Assembly (NCBI GenBank): GCA_947177435.1
Contig: CAMWUM010000127.1
Location: 1 to 6,030 of the forward strand
Direction: 5' to 3'
Length of the DNA stretch: 6,030 nucleotides
Source of the DNA: an uncultured Muribaculaceae bacterium
GTDB lineage: Bacteria > Bacteroidota > Bacteroidia > Bacteroidales > Muribaculaceae
This document shows positions 1 through 6,026 of the stretch, one piece after another; position 1 is the first letter of the stretch; every line of letters begins with the position of its first letter. The notes below the pieces were generated by a model, which worked only from the letters and a program-made list of their open reading frames with translations, was not told the origin of the DNA and ran no database searches. The position numbers and the translations under genes were made by a program.

Positions 1-1115
1 TGCTCGGGGTGCTGAGTCGAGAGGATGTGGTTAAACATGGCGCGCTCGTAGAAATCGCTGTACTTCGAGTCGCGGCGCATGCGGAACAGGCCCTCGGTGA
101 GCTTCATCATATTGTTGGTGTTGCACGACTCCGGGCCCTCGCGGTCCTCGGTGTAGCTGATGCAGTCGCTGGCCGAGGGGAAATACTCGCGACGGCTGTT
201 GCCGCCGATGGCGATGGAGCGATGGTTGACCACGCGGTCCCAGAAAAACTCGGAAGCCTGCCAATAGTCGCCGTTGGCGCCGTCCACCTCCGACACGCGC
301 TGGAAGCCCACGACCTTGGGCACCTGCGTGTTGGCGTGGTTGTTGTCGAGGTTGTCGACTCCGGCCAGCATGCTGTCGAAGAGCCAATGGTGCGTAAAGC
401 GCTTGGCGGCGGCGAGGTATTTCTCATCGCCGGTCAGCTCGTATGCGTCGGCCAGCACCTCGTTCATGCCGCCGTACTCGGTGTTGAGCATCTGCTCCAT
501 CTGCTGGTCGTTGAGGTCCTTGGTCACGTCGATGGTCCAGTCGCAGAGGGCAAGGAACATGCGCTTCGCCTGCTCGTTGCCGCCGTAGATGTAGGCGTCG
601 CGCAGGCCGGCAGCCACCTTGTGCTCATTGTACCAGGGCACCCAGCGCTTGGAGATGGCGGTGATGTCGCCCTTGCGCAGATCGGCCCAGCACTGCTTGC
701 TCTGTGGCACGCCGCCGATGTATCCGTCGCCGTTGGCCTTCTGCACAGCCTCCATCTCGTCGAGGAAATACTGCATGCGGCTCATCAGCTCAGGGTCGCC
801 GGTGGCGGCGTAGCTGATGGCCAGGGCAGAGAGGTAATGGCCGCCGATGTGTCCGTCAAGGCCTGCCCAGTTTGGGAACGGCTCGCCCTTGGGCTGCAGG
901 CCGGCCTCGATGTAGTACGGAGCCAGCAGGCGGTCCATGTCATACTGCTTGAGGTGGTTTACGTTCACCTCCATTGCATGGCTGAACGGGCCGTCGAGCA
1001 GTTTTACCTGCCCAAGCTCAAACTCGTTGGGGTATAGTTCGCTTATGTGCGAGGCCTGGGCCGAAGCCATCAGGCCGGTGCCGGCAAGCGCCAACGCTAA
1101 ATATTGAAATCTCAT
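1..1115 (-). CDS. GH127/GH146-type (DUF1680) glycoside hydrolase, probable beta-L-arabinofuranosidase, C-terminus cut by window edge
   Basis: Translating the minus strand from the ATG at 1115-1113 gives 371 complete codons with no stop before the window edge, so this is the N-terminal part of a longer protein (family members are usually about 600-800 residues). It begins MRFQYLALALAGTGLMASAQ, a Sec signal peptide with likely cleavage near residue 19-20 and no lipobox cysteine, suggesting a periplasmic enzyme. Family motifs visible: LLDGPF near residue 40, GLDGHIGGHYLSALA near 85-100, EYGGMNEVLADAY (Glu213 first), NNHANTQVPK, IGGNSRREYF (Glu310) and GPESCNTNNMMKL (Glu329, Cys331). In the characterised GH127 enzyme HypBA1, the equivalents are acid/base Glu322 and zinc ligands Glu338 and Cys340. 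The cysteine nucleophile (Cys417 there) would lie beyond this window. The NSxREYF and GHYLSALA wording looks closer to GH146 or other DUF1680 branches than to HypBA1, so substrate (beta-L-arabinofuranose) is an inference. It starts 1 nt after the GH97 stop and is almost certainly co-transcribed and translationally coupled with it. Confidence 0.9.
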   Translation of the reverse strand, partial: MRFQYLALALAGTGLMASAQASHISELYPNEFELGQVKLLDGPFSHAMEVNVNHLKQYDMDRLLAPYYIEAGLQPKGEPFPNWAGLDGHIGGHYLSALAISYAATGDPELMSRMQYFLDEMEAVQKANGDGYIGGVPQSKQCWADLRKGDITAISKRWVPWYNEHKVAAGLRDAYIYGGNEQAKRMFLALCDWTIDVTKDLNDQQMEQMLNTEYGGMNEVLADAYELTGDEKYLAAAKRFTHHWLFDSMLAGVDNLDNNHANTQVPKVVGFQRVSEVDGANGDYWQASEFFWDRVVNHRSIAIGGNSRREYFPSASDCISYTEDREGPESCNTNNMMKLTEGLFRMRRDSKYSDFYERAMFNHILSTQHPE

Positions 1116-1116
1116 A

Positions 1117-3057
1117 TTATTCTACGATTAAAACGGCTCCGTTAGTGGGGATGAATACGTCCACCTCCTGCTTCTTGTTCACTTTGATTGTCTTGACGCT
1201 GCCGTTGAGGTCCTTGTCGTCAACGTAGGCAGTAACTTGCTGACCGGCGTCGAGCATGTCGAGCTTCACCTTGGCCTTGACGGGCTCGGCCTGGGCGTTG
1301 ATGCCGGCGATGTACCACTTGTCGCCGCTGCGGCGGGCCAAAATCAGGTACTTGCCGGGGTAGCCGTCGATGAAGCGCACCTCATCCCAAGTGGTGGGCA
1401 CTGCCTTCATAAAGTCGATGGCCCATGCGGGAGCGTCCTCAAGGTTGTTAGGGGCGAGGGCGAAATGCTGCACGGGGCTCTGGAAGAGCACGGCGGTGGC
1501 CAGGGCGAACACGTCGCTGGTCATGCGCTTGTTGCCGCGACCGGGGGTGTTGTCGGCATTCCAATACTTGTTGAGAGCGCTGCCGCCGAAGTCCATGCTG
1601 CCCACGGTGTTGCGCACCAGCGGGTGGATGGTGGCCGCGAAAGCCTCATTGTCGCATTCGCCCTGGCTGAAGTGCAGGTTCTCGCTGGCGCGCACGGCCT
1701 CGGCGGCGGCGAAGTTGGGGTACATGCGCTCCCAGCCGCGGGGCAGGGTGCAGCCGTGGAAGATAACGAGGATGCCGTAATCGTTGGCGTCGGTGAGGAT
1801 GTCCTCATACAGCTGCATCATCTGCTGCTTGTCGCCGCCGAAGAAGTCGACCTTAATGCCTCGGATGCCGTTTTTCTGCATCCAGGCCATCTCGGCGCGG
1901 CGGGCGGCAGAGGTGGCCATCTTGTGGCGCGGGCCCTGGGGGGCGTCGTTCCAGTAGCCGTTGGAGTTGTACCAGAGGTAGAGGTCTACGCCCTTCTCCT
2001 TGCCGTACTTGGCGAGCTCCTCCACTCGGTCGTAGCCGATTTGAGTGTCCCAAAGGGCGTCGACCAGCACGGTCTCCCAGCCCATGGCGGCTGCGAAGTC
2101 GATGTAGCGCTTCTGCTCGTCAAAGTTGCAGCTCGGGTCCATCTTCATGATCCAGCTCCACGTGCCCTTGCCGTAGTCGTACTCCTTAGATGCGGGATAT
2201 TTCTGCTCCACGAAGTCCCAAGGCACAGTGGTGGCGGTGATGGGGCGGAGCGAATGGCCGAACGTGATGGTACGCCACGGGGTCTCGCCCGGCACGGTCA
2301 CGCCCGCGCCGTTGTGGCCGTTACCGTTGAGCTCGGCGGGATTGGGGAAGTCGATGGCGTAAAGATTTCCCTCCACGTTGTCGAGGTGGCTGGCGCAGTA
2401 AGTGCCGTCAACGCCGGTCTCCGACACGAGCATCCAGCCCTCGTCGCCGTTCTTGAAGAGGCAGGGGAACACAAAGCCGTCGCCCCAGCCGTTGGTGCCC
2501 ATCGGCGCGTCGATGGTGTACGATGTCTCATAACTCGGGGCCGTGCGGGCGAAGCCGGTCATGGGCATCATCTGCGGGCACAGGAAGGTGGTGGTGCCCT
2601 CGGGGAAGGCGAAGCCGGTGGCCTCGTCTTCGACTCTTGCGCTCAGCGTTTCGCCGTGAGGCAGCAGCACATACTTGAACGCCACGTCGCAGTCCTTGAC
2701 GTTGAACACCACGTCCATCACGGGCTTGCCGTCCTTGCCGAAGGTGAACGTGCGGGTGTTGGCCGTCCACTCCACGTGGCTGTTTTTGATATTGGGCAGG
2801 CTGTACTCGCCGCTGATGGGCTTGCTGTCGCTCACCTTGAGCAATTCGAGGCCCTGGGTGTAGTCACCGAGATTGGTTTTCAAGCCTAAGGGCGAGGATT
2901 GCAGAAAGTTGACGCCCCAGTAGTCTGCCGTGTAGGCGGGTTTTCCGCCCTCGCAGGTGACGTCGATGACGAGTTTGCCGTTGGGGCTGGTCACCGTTTC
3001 GGCCATAGCGCCGGCGGCCACCAAAGCCATTGAGAAAAGGATGATTGGTTTTTTCAT
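1117..3057 (-). CDS. GH97 glycoside hydrolase, retaining subgroup (alpha-galactosidase or beta-L-arabinopyranosidase type)
   Basis: 646 residues, full length for GH97. A Sec signal peptide (MKKPIILFSMALVAAGAMA, cleavage near residue 19) has no lipobox, pointing to the periplasm. The order is an N-terminal beta-sandwich (about 21-275, opening VTSPNGKLVIDV), a TIM-barrel catalytic domain (about 290-545, with TWSW at 299, VLVDALWD at 330, LYLWYNSNGYWND at 359) and a C-terminal beta-sandwich (about 555-646). GIKVDFFGGD (400-409) carries Asp404, which matches the catalytic nucleophile of retaining GH97 enzymes (Asp415 of B. thetaiotaomicron BtGH97b). Glu459 in EAVRASE lies 55 residues on, the same spacing as the acid/base Glu470 of that enzyme. 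This argues against a SusB-like inverting alpha-glucosidase. Known retaining members cleave alpha-galactosides or beta-L-arabinopyranosides; the sequence alone does not decide between them. The ATG (3057-3055) overlaps the GH31 stop as ATGA, and the next gene starts 1 nt after the TAA. No Shine-Dalgarno is seen; an A-rich leader precedes the start, normal for Bacteroidota. Confidence 0.95.
   Translation of the reverse strand: MKKPIILFSMALVAAGAMAETVTSPNGKLVIDVTCEGGKPAYTADYWGVNFLQSSPLGLKTNLGDYTQGLELLKVSDSKPISGEYSLPNIKNSHVEWTANTRTFTFGKDGKPVMDVVFNVKDCDVAFKYVLLPHGETLSARVEDEATGFAFPEGTTTFLCPQMMPMTGFARTAPSYETSYTIDAPMGTNGWGDGFVFPCLFKNGDEGWMLVSETGVDGTYCASHLDNVEGNLYAIDFPNPAELNGNGHNGAGVTVPGETPWRTITFGHSLRPITATTVPWDFVEQKYPASKEYDYGKGTWSWIMKMDPSCNFDEQKRYIDFAAAMGWETVLVDALWDTQIGYDRVEELAKYGKEKGVDLYLWYNSNGYWNDAPQGPRHKMATSAARRAEMAWMQKNGIRGIKVDFFGGDKQQMMQLYEDILTDANDYGILVIFHGCTLPRGWERMYPNFAAAEAVRASENLHFSQGECDNEAFAATIHPLVRNTVGSMDFGGSALNKYWNADNTPGRGNKRMTSDVFALATAVLFQSPVQHFALAPNNLEDAPAWAIDFMKAVPTTWDEVRFIDGYPGKYLILARRSGDKWYIAGINAQAEPVKAKVKLDMLDAGQQVTAYVDDKDLNGSVKTIKVNKKQEVDVFIPTNGAVLIVE
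3054..3057 (-). other. ATGA start/stop overlap between GH31 and GH97 genes
   Basis: On the minus strand the GH31 gene ends ATA TGA and the GH97 gene begins ATG AAA, sharing the four bases ATGA. There is no Shine-Dalgarno ahead of the GH97 start. This layout is the classic arrangement for translational coupling by terminating ribosomes, and it ties expression of the second enzyme to the first. Confidence 0.9.
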
Positions 3058-5498
3058 ATTTTGACTTTTATTTGTTTTCCTTGGTAATCGACTGTCTTGG
3101 CCGTGCCGTCGGGAAGCACTACGGTGATTTTATGCTTGTAACCGGGGTATGCGCCCTCGCTGTCGCCGATGGTGAGTTCGCGGGCGGCATCGTTCCACTC
3201 AACTCTGATGAGCGAGTAGTTGCCCTGGGCATAGCCGAATGTTTCGCCGTCATCGTCATACACCTCGCATGAGCCGTTGGCGCCGGGGAACAGCCTGAGC
3301 GTCAGCTCGTCGCTACTGCTCACGTCGGCCACGCTCTGCGCCTCGCCGCTGTTGGTCGGGATGATTGCGCCAGCCTTGACCAGCACCACGGGGCGGTCAG
3401 CCACTTCAACATAACCGCTGACAGGCTTACCGGTATTGAAATCCCACCATCCGCCGGGCACGTAGCCGAGTTTAATGGTCTCTTTCTCACCGAAATAGGG
3501 ACAAACGAGCAGGTCGCGGCCAAGCCAGAACTGACCGGTGCCCTCGCCCTCGACGCCCTGACCGAAGAAGAGCGGACGCATCATGGCCGTGCGGCCCATA
3601 GCGGCCTGCGCGGCGGCGGTGTAGATGTAAGGCAGCAGTTCGTAGCGCGCCTTGATGGCCTCGACGTAGGCTTTCTCCGTCTCGGGGGAGTAGCGCCACG
3701 GCTCGGTCCGGCTCATATAGCCGTGCACGCGCATCATCGGCAGGTAGGCCGCCGTGCGTATCCAGCTGAGCATACGCTCCTGATAATCAGCATTGCTGTA
3801 CTGGTCGCCGGGGCGGAAGAAGCCACCGGCGTCGTAGGTCCACCAGGGCAGGCCGGCGGCCGACTGGCCCAGGCCGCCGGCTATCTGGCGGCGCATGGTC
3901 TCGTAATCGTTGCCCACGTCGCCGCTCCACGTCACCACTCCGTAGCGCTGTATGCCGGGGGCGCCGCAGCGAGTCAGTATCATCGGGCGCTTGCCGGGGC
4001 GCTCCTCGAGCAGACCGCGCCACACGCGGTCGTTGACCACGATGGGGAACACGTTGCGCACATCGTCGCCCTTGATTTTGCCTCGGCCCACTATTCGCCC
4101 GGCCAGGTCGTCGTTCTCGGGCTCCGTGGCGTCCTGCCACCAGGCGTCAATGCCGGTCGGCACGAGATTTTGCCTGTATGCCTGCCAATAGTCCTCGGCG
4201 GCCTGCGGGTCGAAAAAGTCAATCCAATCGGTGTTGGGGATATAGTCGCCCTTTGCGGCCAATTCCTTGCCGAGCGCGGAGTTGACATCAACCTTGGCCC
4301 ACACCGACAGCATGGCGTGGATGTCCATGGCGTGGAGCGAGTCGGCCATCGCCTTGGGATCGGGATAGTTGACCTCGTCAAACTTCATGGCGTTCCAGCC
4401 GTTTCCGCCCCACCACTGCCAGTCCTGCACGATCATATCGATGGGGATGCCGCGGCGGCGAAACTCGGTGGCGTTCTCAAGCACATCGGCCTGCGAGACG
4501 TAACGCTCGCGGCAATGCACGTATCCGTAAGCCCACTTGGGCAGCATCGGAGTGTCGCCCGTGAGCTGGCGGTAAGAGGCCTGTATCTCGTCGGGCGTGC
4601 CGAAAAAGACGGTGTAGTCGTATGCGCCGGGCGCCGGCGACGCAAAGGTTGTGGTGCCATCGTCGAGGCGCCAGCCCAGCGAGGGCTTATCGCTTTTCTC
4701 GCCGCGCACCTCCACGGTGTGCTTGCCGGCCTCGAGGTATGCCTTGGTCGAGGTCGTTGGGGGCAGCCACACGTTGTCGGCCTGCGTCAGCACCTTGCCG
4801 TCGATGGCGAGGTAATGCTTGCGGGCCATCTTCTGGCCCACGTCGAGCAGGAATGCGTACATGCCCGGCTCCGTCACCTCGAACTCGCCCACAAACTCGC
4901 CGTAGGCCCTCTCTTCGCGCTTGTTGCCTCCCGTGCTCGTGGCGTCTACGGCCACGGCCTCGCCAATCTGGCCGGCGGGGGTGAGCAGTATCATCGTGTC
5001 GCTGGGATTGAAGTCAGTAAGGCCGCAATTGTTCCAGAGTATGCCGTAGCCGGCGTCGGAAATGACCATCGGCACGGAAATCTGCGTGTTGACCTGCGTG
5101 AGCCTACGCGTCAGGCCGCGCACGTCGATGTACCCGTCCTGAAACTGGCCCAGGCCATAAAGCCGCTCGCCCCGCGGGCCAACGAACACTGCCCGGCCGC
5201 CCTCGGCGGGATCGATATGGGCCAGCAGGCCGTTGCCGAAACGCAGCGCCGGCTCGTCGCCGCGCAAATCAAGCGCCACCACCGGGCACGGACCCGTGGG
5301 GTCAGAGATAGCTCCGGCATAGAAATACTGGTCAACGTGAGGGCTCGGGGCGCCTTTGCGCACGCGCAGGGCATTGTCGGCCACCTGGGTCACACGCACT
5401 GTATCGCCCGATGGCAACACGTACGCTTGGTCAAATCCGCGGCCATGCGCGGACAAAAGCGCCAGCAAGGCGCCAATGGCAATAATATGTTTTTTCAT
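3054..5498 (-). CDS. GH31 family alpha-glycosidase with PA14 insert (alpha-xylosidase/alpha-glucosidase-like)
   Basis: 814 residues and complete. MKKHIIAIGALLALLSAHG is a Sec signal peptide without a lipobox cysteine, so probably periplasmic. The N-terminal beta-sandwich (about 22-315, with GERLYGLGQFQ at 110) is interrupted by a PA14-like insert at about 177-290 (YGEFVGEFEVTEPGMYAF, then an IDGK strand and EAGKHTVEVRG). The GH31 barrel runs about 318-660: IVQDWQWW (Asp359), DAWWQDATEPE with the nucleophile Asp456, WSGDVGN with the acid/base Asp527, and RVHG (His593) in the active site. Proximal and distal C-terminal beta-domains follow, including the family-typical CEVYDDDGETFGYAQGNYS (744-762). 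PA14 inserts occur in Bacteroidota and Cellvibrio GH31 alpha-xylosidases acting on xyloglucan oligosaccharides, where the insert extends the binding site for longer substrates; that makes alpha-xylosidase attractive, but alpha-glucosidase remains possible. This is the promoter-proximal gene, starting about 28 nt from a Bacteroidota-type -7 box. Its TGA overlaps the GH97 ATG. Confidence 0.95.
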   Translation of the reverse strand: MKKHIIAIGALLALLSAHGRGFDQAYVLPSGDTVRVTQVADNALRVRKGAPSPHVDQYFYAGAISDPTGPCPVVALDLRGDEPALRFGNGLLAHIDPAEGGRAVFVGPRGERLYGLGQFQDGYIDVRGLTRRLTQVNTQISVPMVISDAGYGILWNNCGLTDFNPSDTMILLTPAGQIGEAVAVDATSTGGNKREERAYGEFVGEFEVTEPGMYAFLLDVGQKMARKHYLAIDGKVLTQADNVWLPPTTSTKAYLEAGKHTVEVRGEKSDKPSLGWRLDDGTTTFASPAPGAYDYTVFFGTPDEIQASYRQLTGDTPMLPKWAYGYVHCRERYVSQADVLENATEFRRRGIPIDMIVQDWQWWGGNGWNAMKFDEVNYPDPKAMADSLHAMDIHAMLSVWAKVDVNSALGKELAAKGDYIPNTDWIDFFDPQAAEDYWQAYRQNLVPTGIDAWWQDATEPENDDLAGRIVGRGKIKGDDVRNVFPIVVNDRVWRGLLEERPGKRPMILTRCGAPGIQRYGVVTWSGDVGNDYETMRRQIAGGLGQSAAGLPWWTYDAGGFFRPGDQYSNADYQERMLSWIRTAAYLPMMRVHGYMSRTEPWRYSPETEKAYVEAIKARYELLPYIYTAAAQAAMGRTAMMRPLFFGQGVEGEGTGQFWLGRDLLVCPYFGEKETIKLGYVPGGWWDFNTGKPVSGYVEVADRPVVLVKAGAIIPTNSGEAQSVADVSSSDELTLRLFPGANGSCEVYDDDGETFGYAQGNYSLIRVEWNDAARELTIGDSEGAYPGYKHKITVVLPDGTAKTVDYQGKQIKVKI

Positions 5499-5525
5499 AA
5501 GCTAAATTTGCAAGTAATTCACCCA

Positions 5526-5556
5526 CAAAATTAGCAAAAATCCCCCACCCCACCAA
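5526..5556 (-). promoter_or_regulatory. Bacteroidota-type promoter of the three-gene operon
   Basis: On the minus strand TAATTTTG (5533-5526) fits the Bacteroidota -7 consensus TAnnTTTG exactly. A TTG (5556-5554) lies 20 nt upstream, in the place of the -33 element. Transcription would start near 5520, leaving a leader of only about 20 nt before the GH31 ATG at 5498. That leader is A/T-rich with no Shine-Dalgarno. The spacer between the two boxes is strikingly G-rich on the coding strand (GGTGGGGTGGGGG). No clear operator or riboswitch is visible. Assigned from the consensus only. Confidence 0.65.
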
Positions 5557-5617
5557 CTCCCCACGTTACATATCCCTATAATATAGCAACAAACCGGTGC
5601 GCAAAGACGCGGAGGAC

Positions 5618-5642
5618 TGTAGGGACATCGCTTTGCGATGTC
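5618..5642 (+). repeat. Palindromic repeat, copy 1
   Basis: TGTAGG followed by the perfect palindrome GACATCGC-TTT-GCGATGTC (5624-5642), an 8-bp stem with a 3-nt loop. It is preceded by GCAAAGACGCGGAGGA (5601-5616), which resembles the purine-rich tail found beside the other copies. No T-run follows on either strand, so it does not look like an intrinsic terminator. Confidence 0.85.
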
Positions 5643-5678
5643 GCCATACGCGGGTACGCTTTTGCGCCGGTGGCAAAA

Positions 5679-5715
5679 GGCGCAGAGCCGCGGAGGCGCA
5701 GAGGGCTCGCAGAGG
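5679..5715 (+). repeat. Purine-rich GCAGAG/GCGGAG short repeats, left arm
   Basis: Irregular iteration of GCAGAG and GCGGAG (GGCGCAGAG, CCGCGGAG, GCGCAGAG, TCGCAGAG) following copy 1 of the palindrome. Words of this type (GCGCAGAGACGCAGAG) are, to my knowledge, widespread intergenic repeats in several bacterial phyla. No open reading frame constraint is apparent. Confidence 0.7.
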
Positions 5716-5741
5716 TATTTTTAGATTGGGGCACGGACTAT

Positions 5742-5766
5742 TGTGGGGACATCGCTTTGCGATGTC
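5742..5766 (+). repeat. Palindromic repeat, copy 2
   Basis: Same 25-nt unit as copy 1 with one difference in the lead-in (TGTGG instead of TGTAG); the 19-nt palindrome at 5748-5766 is identical. It is in the same orientation as copy 1 and is followed by CGCGGAGCCGCGGAGCGG (5778-5795), a diverged version of the purine-rich tail. Confidence 0.85.
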
Positions 5767-5838
5767 TCAATGGATTTCGCGGAGCCGCGGAGCGGCGGGG
5801 TCCTATCTATCAAAAAACTCCCCCTATCTCACAAAAAT

Positions 5839-5875
5839 CTCTGCGAAAACCTCTGTGTCTCTGCGTCTCTGCGCC
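5839..5875 (-). repeat. Purine-rich GCAGAG short repeats, right arm (inverted)
   Basis: On the minus strand this reads GGCGCAGAGACGCAGAGACACAGAGG and then TTTTCGCAGAG: an 8-nt periodic run of CGCAGAGA-type words. It is the inverted counterpart of the left arm, less diverged from a regular period, and ends next to the palindrome copy 3. Confidence 0.7.
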
Positions 5876-5901
5876 TTTTGCCGCTGGCGTATCCGCTTGG
5901 T

Positions 5902-5926
5902 GACATCGCAAAGCGATGTCCCTACA
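5902..5926 (-). repeat. Palindromic repeat, copy 3 (inverted)
   Basis: Exact reverse complement of copy 1 over 25 nt; the palindrome occupies 5902-5920 with AAA as loop on the plus strand. Read on the minus strand it is followed, like copy 1, by a purine-rich GCAGAG tail (5875-5839), so whole units rather than just the palindrome are inverted. Confidence 0.85.
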
Positions 5927-5956
5927 ATTCGTTACGTACCGGGCAAAAACGGAAGC

Positions 5957-6026
5957 GGGGGGCGGGGGAGGGGGGGCGGGGGGGGGGGTGTGGGTGGGGG
6001 GGGGGTGGGTGGGGTGTTGGGGGGTT
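5957..6026. repeat. G-rich low-complexity tract at the window end
   Basis: The plus strand is almost entirely G with scattered T and a few C and one A (5969); runs reach about ten G. From 5970 to the end there is no A at all. Such a tract can form G-quadruplexes on this strand. Its position at the very end also fits a sequencing or assembly artefact, for example poly-G accumulation where a contig stops. Confidence 0.85.

Larger units (their letters stand above)
5618..5926. repeat. Composite inverted repeat, about 309 bp, MITE-like
   Basis: The outer 25 nt are perfect inverted copies: 5618-5642 equals the reverse complement of 5902-5926. Further inside, a second perfect 16-nt inverted match pairs 5672-5687 (GGCAAAAGGCGCAGAG) with 5867-5882. 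The arms are otherwise diverged and slightly different in length, and a third copy of the outer palindrome lies in the middle (5742-5766). There is no transposase gene and no obvious target-site duplication (flanks AGGAC and ATTCG differ). It could be a non-autonomous mobile element or a local cluster of REP-like units that inserted in both orientations. Confidence 0.7.

Noticed and set aside
9..1037. Plus-strand open frame of 342 codons opposite the DUF1680 gene
   Set aside because: The minus-strand frame carries the conserved GH127/GH146 motifs and a signal peptide, so the plus frame is a shadow.
1237..2889. Long plus-strand open frame of 550 codons opposite the GH97 gene
   Set aside because: It is antisense to a gene with clear family motifs, its translation is low-complexity in V, A, G, H and L as expected from the reverse frame of GC-rich codons, and it resembles no family.
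3723..5534. Long plus-strand open frame of 603 codons opposite the GH31 gene
   Set aside because: Same reason: a mirror frame of a GC-rich gene, with no start context, domain or motif. It also runs through the operon promoter.
5570..5590. TATAAT-like sequence on the plus strand as a sigma-70 promoter
   Set aside because: Bacteroidota primary sigma factor promoters do not use this box, there is no matching upstream element, and no plus-strand gene follows within the window.
5624..5642. Hairpin palindrome as intrinsic terminator
   Set aside because: The stem is only 8 bp and no T-run follows on either strand at any of the three copies.
5670..5903. 77-codon plus-strand open frame
   Set aside because: It consists of the purine-rich repeats and palindromes, with no recognisable start signal or family.
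5618..5926. CRISPR array
   Set aside because: Only three copies, one inverted, with unequal spacing (99 and 135 nt between units) and the intervening sequence itself repetitive, so there is no array of regular spacers.
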